This document shows positions 18,896 through 26,596 of a stretch of DNA of 64,000 bases, piece by piece. The stretch spans positions 1,459-65,458 of the forward strand of contig NZ_LMIU01000007.1 of the NCBI RefSeq assembly GCF_001428845.1. The letters are read 5' to 3'. The notes beneath the pieces are model-generated. The model was not told the origin of the DNA and searched no databases. It was given only the letters and a program-made list of their open reading frames with translations. Source of the DNA: Achromobacter sp. Root83 (lineage in GTDB: Bacteria > Pseudomonadota > Gammaproteobacteria > Burkholderiales > Burkholderiaceae_B). A program made the position numbers and the translations under genes. The number at the start of each line of letters is the position of its first letter. Within the stretch, counting starts at the first letter, position 1.

Positions 18896-19640
18896 CGATC
18901 CCATCGACATCGAGGTGGCGGACCAGCGCCTGGCGGGCACCTTCCTCACCCCCGAGAACAAGGTGCCCGGGGTCCTCTTCATCCACGGCTGGGGCGGCGA
19001 CCAGGCGTTCGACCTGGCGCGCGCCAAGGGGATTGCGGCGCTGGGCTGCGTCTGCCTGACCTTCGATCTGCGCGGGCATGCGGCCACGCAGGCGCAGCAG
19101 ATGCAGGTGTCGCGCGACGACAATCTGCGCGACGTGATGGCCGCGTATGACCGGCTGGCGTCCCATCCGTCGCTGGACAGCGGTTCGGTCGCGGTCGTGG
19201 GCAGCAGCTACGGCGGCTACCTGGCCGCCATCCTGAGCGGGCTGCGGCGGGTGCGGTGGCTGGCGCTGCACGTGCCCGCCCTGTACCGGGACGACGAGTG
19301 GATGCTGCCCAAGAACCAGCTCAATCGCGACACGCTGCGCGCCTACCGCAACAGCCATGTGGAACCCGAAAGCAACCGGGCCCTGTCCGCGTGCGCGGAA
19401 TTTCCGGGCGACGTGCTGATCGTCGAAGCCGAGCACGACCTTTATATTCCGCACTCCACCATCATGAGCTACCGCTCGGCATTCCGGCGTTCGCATTCGC
19501 TGACGCACCGCATCCTCGACGGGGCGGACCACGGGCTGAGCGACAAGGCCTCGCAGCAGGCCTATACGTCGATCCTGGTGAATTGGGTCACGGAGATGGT
19601 CATGGGCGCGCGGATCGGCCGGGCCCGGCCCGCGCCGTGA
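18882..19640 (+). CDS. Alpha/beta hydrolase
   Basis: The 252-residue protein is an alpha/beta hydrolase: oxyanion region LFIHGWGGDQAF, nucleophile elbow GSSYGG near residue 107, and a C-terminal Asp/His pair in VEAEHDLYIP and DGADHGLSD. It resembles dienelactone-hydrolase or acyl-esterase type members. The start (ATGGCG) follows a strong GGAGGAGG and overlaps the DUF3182 stop by 14 bases. As last gene of the ybhP-clsB-ybhN-DUF3182 unit it may act on a lipid ester; this is inferred from position only. Confidence 0.83.
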   Translation: MAAFSDPIDIEVADQRLAGTFLTPENKVPGVLFIHGWGGDQAFDLARAKGIAALGCVCLTFDLRGHAATQAQQMQVSRDDNLRDVMAAYDRLASHPSLDSGSVAVVGSSYGGYLAAILSGLRRVRWLALHVPALYRDDEWMLPKNQLNRDTLRAYRNSHVEPESNRALSACAEFPGDVLIVEAEHDLYIPHSTIMSYRSAFRRSHSLTHRILDGADHGLSDKASQQAYTSILVNWVTEMVMGARIGRARPAP

Positions 19641-19646
19641 TCGGCC

Positions 19647-20759
19647 TCAGGGCTTGCCGGGGCTGAGCAGATCCGACAGCGCGTTGCCCAGTTCCTTGAC
19701 CGCGCCGGAGACGCCCTCGGCGGCACCTTCCGCGCCGACACCGATGGCGTGACCAAAGCCTTGCGCCACCTGGGCCGAGAAGCCGCGCGTCACGGAAAAT
19801 TTGGGATTGTCCAGCCGGCCAGCCAGCGCGAAATCAAAGCGGATCGTGCCGCTCTTGTCCTTCAGCGCGGCCAGCACGGCCTTGCGCGGCAGCGAGAACA
19901 GGTTGCCGTCTCCGCCGAACTTCAGGCCGTGCAGCGCCACGGCGCCGGAGGCGCGCAATTCCCGGCCCTTGATGGCGGTTTTCATGTCGAGGTCCATAGA
20001 CCCTGCCGTCAGCGAGCCCGCGCCATTGTCCGATAGATACGGCGCCGCATAGCGGATGTCCATGTTGCGCACGGCGACCGTCATGTCGGCGTCCGTGCCG
20101 CCGACGACCACCTTGCCTTGCGCCCGCACCGTCGATTCGCCATTACGGTTTTCTTCGACCTTGCCGCTGAATTCCATGTCGCTGGCGGTGCCGTCGCCCG
20201 GGATCATCACGGGATGCAGGCGCGCCTGGACGTCGGTGAACGGAATCCGGTGCGGCGGCTTCGCCACCTCGCCATCCAAATATTGCAGGCGGCCATCGCG
20301 CAGCACCAGGTCCGCGACGCGGATGGGCTCGTTTCGACGAGACTTGCCGTCGCCGCCGTCGCCGGCCCGCAGCGCGGCTTGCACGGCCGGCGATATCTGC
20401 ATGGCGCCGTCCGCGCCCCGGACGACGGCGAAATCGAAATCTTCGATCGTGATGCGCTTGAAGACGGCCTCGTGCCGCAGGAAGGCGGACCATTCCGGTT
20501 CGAGCACGATGCGGCGCGCCCGCGCGCCTGGCTGACCCGAGGCGCCGGGCACGGCGACGTCGGTCAGGACCACCTGCCTGAACCCGACCTGCACGTTGCC
20601 CACCTGGCTGCGCGGCCCCAGCATGCTTGCGATGCGCTGTTCGGCGATGCGGGTGGCCGCCAGCGCAAGCACGCCGGCGATCGCCGCGATCAGAAGCAGG
20701 ATGGCCAGGACGTTGCCCCAGCCCGACCGGCCTCGCCGGGCGTCTGCGTTCAAGCTCAT
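19647..20759 (-). CDS. DUF748/AsmA-like membrane-anchored protein
   Basis: The 370-residue protein has one N-terminal membrane helix (about residues 15-37) and a long beta-rich periplasmic part resembling DUF748/AsmA-like proteins, which bridge or maintain the envelope and are related to lipid transfer proteins. The repeated beta pattern (VRNMDIRYAAPYLS, LDMKTAIKGREL) is typical. The start ATG at 20759 precedes the membrane helix; the frame upstream encodes an unlikely leader. It converges on the hydrolase gene with six bases between them. Precise function unknown. Confidence 0.75.
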   Translation of the reverse strand: MSLNADARRGRSGWGNVLAILLLIAAIAGVLALAATRIAEQRIASMLGPRSQVGNVQVGFRQVVLTDVAVPGASGQPGARARRIVLEPEWSAFLRHEAVFKRITIEDFDFAVVRGADGAMQISPAVQAALRAGDGGDGKSRRNEPIRVADLVLRDGRLQYLDGEVAKPPHRIPFTDVQARLHPVMIPGDGTASDMEFSGKVEENRNGESTVRAQGKVVVGGTDADMTVAVRNMDIRYAAPYLSDNGAGSLTAGSMDLDMKTAIKGRELRASGAVALHGLKFGGDGNLFSLPRKAVLAALKDKSGTIRFDFALAGRLDNPKFSVTRGFSAQVAQGFGHAIGVGAEGAAEGVSGAVKELGNALSDLLSPGKP

Positions 20760-20961
20760 TGTGTTTCCCGAAGTCTGGAGTGGCGATGGCGCCTTGCGCG
20801 CCGCATTCCTTTCACCATAGCGAGGCGCGGCGCCCTGTGCAACCCGAGCATCGTCCTGGATGCGCAATCGTTCATCAATGGTCAAAAAGGATGAGGCCAC
20901 TCACGAACGAGGCTTGCGCCAGCGCGGCAAGCAAGCGGCGTGCCCAGCCGGAGGACGCGCG

Positions 20962-21654
20962 TCAACGGAACCTGTCGCGCTTCCAGGACAGGCGCCAATA
21001 GCGCTCCATCTGCTCGTCCTCGAAGGGCGAGCCATATCCGGAGCCCTCGGCCCCGGCCAGGCTGGCATGGGCAGCCGCCGCGCGCTGCCTGGCGCCATCG
21101 GCGTCGCCTTCCGCGAGGCGGATCGGGGTCGCGACGATATGCTGATGCAGCAGGAAGGCAAGCCGCTCCTGCACGGCCCCCGGGCGGCCTCGGTCCGAGG
21201 CTTCCTCGTAGGCCACCCAGCTCACTCGGCGAAACAGGCCGCGGATCGTCAGCGCCGCGTCGCAGACCCGCACATGGGCCGAATGGAACAGCCCCAAGGG
21301 CATGAGGATGATGCGGGGACGCAGGGTGGAGAGCGCGGCGGCCAGCGCGCCGGTCAGGCGCCCCTCTTCGCCGACGTCCAGATATTGTTCGTCCAGCAGG
21401 TCCATCTGTACGCCTTGCACGCCCAGCAGGGCCAGCGCCCGATCGCTTTGCGCGTGCCGGACCAGGACCGCCTGCCTGCCGTCCTTGAAGCCGCTGCGGC
21501 GGTCCCTGTCGCTCAGTTGGCCCGCGCCGAGCGGCATGCCGGAAAAAACGGTGAGGACGGTGCTGTCCGGGCGTCCCGCGAGCAAGCTCCCGCAACTGAC
21601 GACGGCGTCGTTGAAGTACGGGGAGATCGCAATCAGTCTGCCTTCGGCCAGCAT
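20962..21654 (-). CDS. PIG-L-like protein with altered metal-binding motif
   Basis: The 230-residue protein has the overall layout of the PIG-L/LmbE family of Zn-dependent GlcNAc deacetylases: an N-terminal Rossmann-like strand followed by the motif, VLTVFSG, and MPLGLFHSAHVRV further on. The diagnostic HPDD of the family reads YFND here (ISPYFNDAV), so the His and first Asp that bind zinc are lost; the downstream HxxH remains. It is likely inactive as a classical deacetylase or uses other ligands. It begins 16 bases after the PRC-barrel gene and is probably co-transcribed with it. Confidence 0.68.
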   Translation of the reverse strand: MLAEGRLIAISPYFNDAVVSCGSLLAGRPDSTVLTVFSGMPLGAGQLSDRDRRSGFKDGRQAVLVRHAQSDRALALLGVQGVQMDLLDEQYLDVGEEGRLTGALAAALSTLRPRIILMPLGLFHSAHVRVCDAALTIRGLFRRVSWVAYEEASDRGRPGAVQERLAFLLHQHIVATPIRLAEGDADGARQRAAAAHASLAGAEGSGYGSPFEDEQMERYWRLSWKRDRFR

Positions 21655-21670
21655 ACCGTCCTCTCCGGGG

Positions 21671-22099
21671 CTACCAGTACGGCGGCTGGTTGTAGTACTG
21701 GTGAATGCCGCGCGCCCAGGTCTCGTCCGCCATGCTCGGCCAATTGTCCTTATCGAAGCCTTCGGCATTCTTGAGCGTGTCCTTGTCCACGTTCAGGACG
21801 AAGCACTTGCGATCGGTATCCAGCGTCAGCGCGCCCCAGGGAATGGCATACAGCTTGTCGCCGATACCCAGGATGCCGCCGCGCGACAGCACCGCGTAGG
21901 CGATACGGCCGTGGGGCACATCCAGCATGATGTCCTGGATGCTGCCCAGCGATTCGCCCGCGGGGTTGTAGACGTCGTTGCCTTCCAGCGTGCCCGCCGC
22001 CATCACTTGCGGACCGGGTCCGCTGGGGTCGCTTTTTGGCCCGCCCACGATGTTGGTCTGGCTTTGCGCCTGTCCGGCGCCTGTCAATGGTTGGTTCAT
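21671..22099 (-). CDS. PRC-barrel domain protein
   Basis: The 142-residue soluble protein carries one PRC-barrel domain (about residues 32-100), with the core YNPAGESLGSIQDIMLDV and YAVLSRGGILGIGDKLYAIP. An N-terminal Gly/Pro/Gln-rich tail precedes it, and the C terminus is aromatic (HQYYNQPPYW). Such small PRC-barrel proteins are common among general stress genes. The start at 22099 is preferred over an ATG 12 bases upstream because GGAG lies correctly before it. A sigma54 promoter is located about 60 bases upstream. Confidence 0.85.
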   Translation of the reverse strand: MNQPLTGAGQAQSQTNIVGGPKSDPSGPGPQVMAAGTLEGNDVYNPAGESLGSIQDIMLDVPHGRIAYAVLSRGGILGIGDKLYAIPWGALTLDTDRKCFVLNVDKDTLKNAEGFDKDNWPSMADETWARGIHQYYNQPPYW

Positions 22100-22160
22100 C
22101 GTTTTCTCCATGGATGGAATGTGCCGCGAGGCTAACGGTTCGCCCCGCGGCCTTCCCTAC

Positions 22161-22174
22161 GCAAGCGATGTGCC
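22161..22174 (-). promoter_or_regulatory. sigma54 promoter of the PRC-barrel gene
   Basis: On the minus strand the site reads GGCACATCGCTTGC: GGCAC at -24, TTGC at -12, correct 10-base spacing. It lies 62 bases upstream of the start codon. Confidence 0.78.
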
Positions 22175-22309
22175 GCACGGCTTAGCCGGGGCCGCGAGCA
22201 CGGAAAGCCGGCCGAGGGCGGCATTTTTTACACGCAAGGCCGATAAAGCCGGGACCGGCCCCGCGTGCTGCTAGGCCCGGCCCCGCCGGCGTGCGTGGTG
22301 CGCACGGCA

Positions 22310-22648
22310 TCAACGCCGGCGATGGTCCGACATCATGCAGATGCCGGCCAGCACGCCGATCAACGCGGCGCCCGCCACGCTCTTCCAGGCGTTCTCATGC
22401 ACATATTCGTCGGTGGCGTGCGAGACCTCCCGGGCCCGGTCCCACGCGGCGCGCTCCCAGCCCTTGGCCTGCTCCCGCGCCGCGTCCAACTGATGCTTGA
22501 GCTTGTCGCGCGCGGCTTCGATCTCGGACCCGCTATAGCTGGCGGTGCTGCGCAGCAGGTCCTCCGTGCCGGTTATCAGGTCGCGCACGGTGCGCGTTGA
22601 ACTGTCCGACGGTTGAAACATATTGCGCAGCCTCTCTTGCTTGTTCAT
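22310..22648 (-). CDS. DUF883 (ElaB/YqjD-like) membrane-anchored protein
   Basis: The 112-residue protein has the DUF883 layout: a long charged amphipathic helix (coiled-coil prone, about residues 20-85) and a C-terminal hydrophobic anchor (SVAGAALIGVLAGICMM) ending in basic residues. ElaB/YqjD proteins are inner-membrane, stationary-phase proteins that can bind ribosomes through the N-terminal part. An AAGGAG site fixes the start at 22648. A sigma54 promoter lies within the 3' end of the preceding gene. A second DUF883 gene is found near 52.4 kb. Confidence 0.85.
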   Translation of the reverse strand: MNKQERLRNMFQPSDSSTRTVRDLITGTEDLLRSTASYSGSEIEAARDKLKHQLDAAREQAKGWERAAWDRAREVSHATDEYVHENAWKSVAGAALIGVLAGICMMSDHRRR

Positions 22649-22699
22649 GTGCTCTCCTTGGTAAGTGGGGATCATGCTTGCGGCATGGCCTGGACGGAC

Positions 22700-22924
22700 T
22701 CAGCCGCAAGCGGCATGCCGTCCGCCCAGCCGGTCGATGCCGGGCGTCTGTTGCGGGTCTACGCCCGGCATGGGGTTGGGAATGCTGTCGGGCGGCCACC
22801 GCCCCTTCTCGTCCTTCTCATGGCCGGACGAATCCGGCTTGGGTTGTTCGGCGGGCGCCTGTTCGGGCGCGGGGCGCCCGCCCTGCCCGGGCTTGGGGGA
22901 ATTGGTTGCGCCTGCATTGCTCAT
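22700..22924 (-). CDS. Small Pro/Gly/Asp-rich hydrophilic protein
   Basis: This 74-residue protein has no recognised family. It is almost devoid of hydrophobic residues and rich in Pro, Gly, Gln, Asp and Lys (PAPEQAPAEQPKPDSSGHE), so it is probably disordered, like hydrophilins. The ATG follows AGGAGCAC. It begins 37 bases after the PoxB-like gene in the same direction and may be co-transcribed. Its last codons overlap the sigma54 promoter of the DUF883 gene. Confidence 0.65.
   Translation of the reverse strand: MSNAGATNSPKPGQGGRPAPEQAPAEQPKPDSSGHEKDEKGRWPPDSIPNPMPGVDPQQTPGIDRLGGRHAACG
22706..22719 (-). promoter_or_regulatory. sigma54 promoter of the DUF883 gene (inside the upstream gene)
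   Basis: The minus strand reads GGCATGCCGCTTGC, with GG and GC ten bases apart and TTGC at -12. It overlaps the last codons of the small Pro-rich gene and is 58 bases from the DUF883 start. Confidence 0.65.
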
Positions 22925-22961
22925 GTTGTGCTCCTGACATCGTGAAATCCGGCGGCGGCGG

Positions 22962-24731
22962 TCAAGCCCACCACTGTTTGATCGTGGCGCGGAGGGCCGC
23001 GCCGCCCGCCTCGCCGTTTTCCTTGCGCAGGGCCTGAAAGTACGCGCCGATCTGCTTGGCGGGGATATGCGGGGGTAATGGCGGCATCTCCGGGTCGGTC
23101 ACCATTTCAAGGACCACGGGACGCGTCGCCGATAGCGCGCGATCCCACGCGGGGCCCACCGCTTCCGGGCTGTCGACGCGGATGCCTTCCAGCCCCAACA
23201 GCCGGCCGTAGTCGGCATACGAGAACTCCGGCAACCATTGCGAGTCCGCGAAGCGCGGGTCGCCGCCCATCACGCGCTGCTCCCAGGTGACCAGGTTCAG
23301 GTCGCCGTTATTGAGCACCATCACGACCAGCGTGGGATTTGCCCAGTCTTTCCAGCGATGGGCGATGGTGATCAGTTCGTTGATGCCCAGCATCTGCATG
23401 GCGCCATCGCCCACCAGCGCGATCACGGGGCGGTCGGGATAGGCCAGCTTGGCCGCCAAGGCATAAGGCACGCCGCAACCCATGGTGGCCAGCCCGCCCG
23501 ACACCGAGCCCATCATTCCTTCCCGCAAGTCGATGTCGCGCGCGTACCAGTTCGCGGCGGACCCGGAATCGCAGGCGATGATGGTTTGCGGTGGCAGGCG
23601 CCTGGACAGTTCAAGAAACGGCCGCTGCGGGTTCAGCGGCTTGGCGTCCACCATGGCGCGCGCATGCACCGTGTCGCGCCAGTTGGCCACCTGCTTTTCG
23701 ATACGCTCGCGCCAGCGCCGCGCTTTCTTGTGCTCCAGCAGCGGGATCAGGGCCTGCAGGGTCAGCCTGCTGTCTCCGACCAGGCCCACCTCGACGGGGT
23801 AGCGCAGGCTGAGCTTGCGCCCGTCGCGGTCGATCTGCACCCCGCGCGCCTGCCCTTCCTTGGGCAGGAATTCGGCGTAGGGAAACGAGGTTCCCACCAT
23901 CAGCAGCGTGTCGCACTCGTTCATCATTTCCCAACTGGGCTGGGTGCCCAGCAGCCCGATGGCGCCGGTGACATACGGCAGGCTGTCGGGCAGGACGGCC
24001 TTGCCCAGCAGCGCCTTGGCCACCCCGGCGCCCAACAGTTCGGCGACCTGGCTGACCTCCGGGCCCGCCTCCAGCGCGCCCGCGCCCACCAGCATCGCGA
24101 CCCGCTCTCCCCGGTTCAGGATGTCGGCGGCATTTCGCAGCGCATCCGCGCCGGGCACGCTGGCGTGCGAGGTCAGCCCGATGCCGGTATGAACCGTGCC
24201 GTGCTCGCGCGGCGGAACCTCCACCGCGGGCAGATCCTGCACATCGTTGGGAAATATCAGGCAGGTGACGCTGCGGCGTTCCATGGCGATGCGCACGGCG
24301 CGGTCCACCATGTGGCGCGCCTGCTCGGCGGTAGTGGCCATATGCACGAAATCGTGCGCCACGTCCTTGAACAGGCTGACGAGGTCAACCTCTTGCTGGT
24401 AATCGCCGCCCAGCGCGCTGCGGGCCTGCTGCCCCACCAGCGCGACCACGGGCTGGTGGTCCAGCTTGGCGTCATACAAGCCATTGAGCAAGTGGATGGC
24501 GCCGGGGCCGGACGTGGCCAGGCATACACCCACCTGGCCGGTGAATTTGGCGTGGGCGCAGGCCATGAACGCCGCGCTTTCCTCGTGCCGGGCCTGAATG
24601 AATTCCAGCGGCTCCTGCGTGCGGCCGAAGGCGCCGATCAACCCGTTTATCCCGTCGCCAGGGTAGCCAAAGACCCGTCTGACACCCCATTGCGACAGCC
24701 GCTTCAACACGAAGTCGGACACTGATTCCAT
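22962..24731 (-). CDS. Thiamine pyrophosphate-dependent enzyme, pyruvate oxidase-like
   Basis: The 589-residue protein has the three domains of the POX/AHAS family: an N-terminal pyrimidine-binding domain with the catalytic Glu (ARHEESAAFMA, near residue 50), a central FAD/nucleotide-type domain, and a C-terminal pyrophosphate domain with the TPP motif GDGAMQM ending in VLNNGDLN. It is closest in style to pyruvate oxidase (PoxB) type proteins, which decarboxylate pyruvate to acetate in stationary phase. Acetolactate synthase is less likely because no small subunit follows. The gene starts the minus-strand series and has its own sigma54 promoter, divergent from the glgA operon. CGGGAG lies before the ATG. 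Confidence 0.82.
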   Translation of the reverse strand: MESVSDFVLKRLSQWGVRRVFGYPGDGINGLIGAFGRTQEPLEFIQARHEESAAFMACAHAKFTGQVGVCLATSGPGAIHLLNGLYDAKLDHQPVVALVGQQARSALGGDYQQEVDLVSLFKDVAHDFVHMATTAEQARHMVDRAVRIAMERRSVTCLIFPNDVQDLPAVEVPPREHGTVHTGIGLTSHASVPGADALRNAADILNRGERVAMLVGAGALEAGPEVSQVAELLGAGVAKALLGKAVLPDSLPYVTGAIGLLGTQPSWEMMNECDTLLMVGTSFPYAEFLPKEGQARGVQIDRDGRKLSLRYPVEVGLVGDSRLTLQALIPLLEHKKARRWRERIEKQVANWRDTVHARAMVDAKPLNPQRPFLELSRRLPPQTIIACDSGSAANWYARDIDLREGMMGSVSGGLATMGCGVPYALAAKLAYPDRPVIALVGDGAMQMLGINELITIAHRWKDWANPTLVVMVLNNGDLNLVTWEQRVMGGDPRFADSQWLPEFSYADYGRLLGLEGIRVDSPEAVGPAWDRALSATRPVVLEMVTDPEMPPLPPHIPAKQIGAYFQALRKENGEAGGAALRATIKQWWA

Positions 24732-24771
24732 ACGTTTCTCCCGCGTTCGTCACTGAAAGCAAGTGCAGGCA

Positions 24772-24785
24772 GCAATCGCCGTTCC
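24772..24785 (-). promoter_or_regulatory. sigma54 promoter of the pyruvate-oxidase-like gene
   Basis: The minus strand reads GGAACGGCGATTGC followed by T: GGAAC at -24, TTGCT at -12, strict spacing, 41 bases upstream of the ATG. It is divergent to the glgA promoter in the same spacer. Confidence 0.75.
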
Positions 24786-24940
24786 TGCCCGCAAAGGGAA
24801 ATCGGGCGCATGCGGGGCACAAAAATTACAAAGCGGGCGCCGGGCGGCGCCTACACCTTCCGTCCTAGCCGTCTTTCGGAGGAAAGCGCGGGCGGATTTT
24901 CTGCTGCACTGCGGCATTTTCTTGGCCGCGCTCGGGTTTG

Positions 24941-24954
24941 GGCACACCGCTTGC
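24941..24954 (+). promoter_or_regulatory. sigma54 promoter of the glycogen/trehalose operon
   Basis: GGCACACCGCTTGC matches the sigma54 pattern with GGCAC at -24 and TTGC at -12. Transcription should start near 24966, about 50 bases before glgA. Confidence 0.8.
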
Positions 24955-25018
24955 GTATACGCAGGCTTCGGCGGGATCGCGGTTCATGTCCGTGGCCTGC
25001 CACCCACCTGGAGCAAGC

Positions 25019-26584
25019 ATGGCGAAGACGAGAACCCTGATCGTGGCGGGGGAAGCGTTCCCCCTGGCCAAAACGGGCGGCCTGGGCGATGCCATCACGG
25101 GCATGGCTCGCGCATTGAGCGAGGCGCGGGTGCCACTGACCGTGATGCTGCCGGCGTACCGGGGCGTAACCGCCAAACTCAAGCGCGTCCACACCGTCGC
25201 GACGCTGACGGACATGCCGGGCGGCGACGCCTCGCTTCTGGCCGGCACATGTCCGCAATCCGGACTGGACTATCTGCTGGTGCAGAACGATGCCCTGTAC
25301 GACCGCGCGGGCATCTATGCCGACGAAAGCGGCGCCGAGCATCCCGACAACGGTACGCGCTACGCGGCCCTGGCGCATGCGGCGGTGCGCGTGGCGGCCG
25401 GCCTGCCCGGCGTACTCCGCCCCACGCTGGTGCACGCCCACGACTGGCACGCCGGACTGGTGCCGCTACTGCTGCGCGCGGCCCGCCTGCATGACGTGAA
25501 GAGCGTGATGACCATACACAACCTGGCATTCCAGGGCTTGTTCCCCATGGAATGCGCGGACCTGTACGGCGTGCCCGATTGGGCGCGCAACGACGACGGC
25601 GCCCAGGCTTGGGGCAAGCTGAACTTCCTGAAGGCCGGCATCCGCTACGCGGACCGCGTCACGACAGTCAGCCACACCTATTCCCGCGAGATCATGACGC
25701 CCGCCTTCGGCTGCGGGCTGGATGAATTGCTGAGAAGCCGCGCGGGCGATCTGCTGCCGATTCCGAACGGCATCGACGACGTGCTCTGGAATCCCGCGCG
25801 GGATCCCTATCTGCGCAGCCACCGCTACTCGGTCCGCGACCTGGCGAACAAGGCCTATTGCAAGGCGGCCCTGCAGCGTGAATTCGGGCTGCGTCCGGAT
25901 CTGGGCGCCACCCTGATGGCCATGGGCAACCGCCTGACCGAGCAGAAAATGGTGGATGTGGCCGTGCAGGCGCTGCCCGAGGCGCTGGACCGGCATCCCG
26001 GGCTGCAGATCGCGATCCTGGGCCAGGGCGACCACCGTCTGGAACAGGCCCTGCTGGAGATTGTCGACCGGTATCCGGGTCGTTGCGCGGCCCACATTGG
26101 CTACGACGAGGGTATCGCCCACCGGCTGCACGCGGGCGCGGACATCCTGCTGCACGCCAGCCGCTTCGAGCCCTTTGGCCTGACCCCGCTCTATGCCATG
26201 CGTTATGGCGCGTTGCCGATCGGTTCGCGCGTGGGCGGCATGGCCGACACGATCGAAGATCCCGGTCCGCGCGCGCCGCTGTCCGCGATGGCATCGGCCA
26301 ACGGGCTGCTGTTCGATGGCGACGCTCCGCAAGCCATGAGCGCCGCCATCGAACGGGCGGTGAATCTGCGTGGGCACCACTTGTTGTGGCGGATCATGCA
26401 GCGCAACGCCATGACAGCCGACTTCGGCTGGCGGTCTGCGGTCGGACTCTATGCGAGCCTGTACCGCTCGCTGGTCGAGCCGGAATCCGCCAACGCGCCC
26501 GCTGCGCCCGCCGGTCAACAGGTCGGGCGCGGCGCCGTCGCCCGCCTTCCCCGTTCCGGCGGCGCCATGCCGGCGACCATCTAA
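25019..26584 (+). CDS. glgA: Glycogen synthase GlgA
   Basis: The 521-residue protein is a GT5 glycogen/starch synthase, which extends alpha-1,4-glucan from ADP-glucose. The N-terminal ADP-glucose motif KTGGLGDAITG is near residue 19. HAHDWHAGLVP and the C-terminal Glu motif SRFEPFGLTPLYAMRYG are conserved. The start at 25019 follows GGAG; the upstream in-frame ATG would add an unlikely leader. It is the first gene of an eight-gene operon and 12 bases from glgE. No glgC gene for ADP-glucose synthesis lies in the window. The C-terminal 35 residues are Ala/Pro-rich and extend past the usual end. Confidence 0.93.
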   Translation: MAKTRTLIVAGEAFPLAKTGGLGDAITGMARALSEARVPLTVMLPAYRGVTAKLKRVHTVATLTDMPGGDASLLAGTCPQSGLDYLLVQNDALYDRAGIYADESGAEHPDNGTRYAALAHAAVRVAAGLPGVLRPTLVHAHDWHAGLVPLLLRAARLHDVKSVMTIHNLAFQGLFPMECADLYGVPDWARNDDGAQAWGKLNFLKAGIRYADRVTTVSHTYSREIMTPAFGCGLDELLRSRAGDLLPIPNGIDDVLWNPARDPYLRSHRYSVRDLANKAYCKAALQREFGLRPDLGATLMAMGNRLTEQKMVDVAVQALPEALDRHPGLQIAILGQGDHRLEQALLEIVDRYPGRCAAHIGYDEGIAHRLHAGADILLHASRFEPFGLTPLYAMRYGALPIGSRVGGMADTIEDPGPRAPLSAMASANGLLFDGDAPQAMSAAIERAVNLRGHHLLWRIMQRNAMTADFGWRSAVGLYASLYRSLVEPESANAPAAPAGQQVGRGAVARLPRSGGAMPATI

Positions 26585-26596
26585 GGAGAACGCCCG

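Noticed and set aside
20806-20819. GC-N10-CC sequence before the DUF748 gene as sigma54 site
   Set aside because: Both boxes are poor (GGTGA, ATGC); kept out of the promoter list as a likely chance match.
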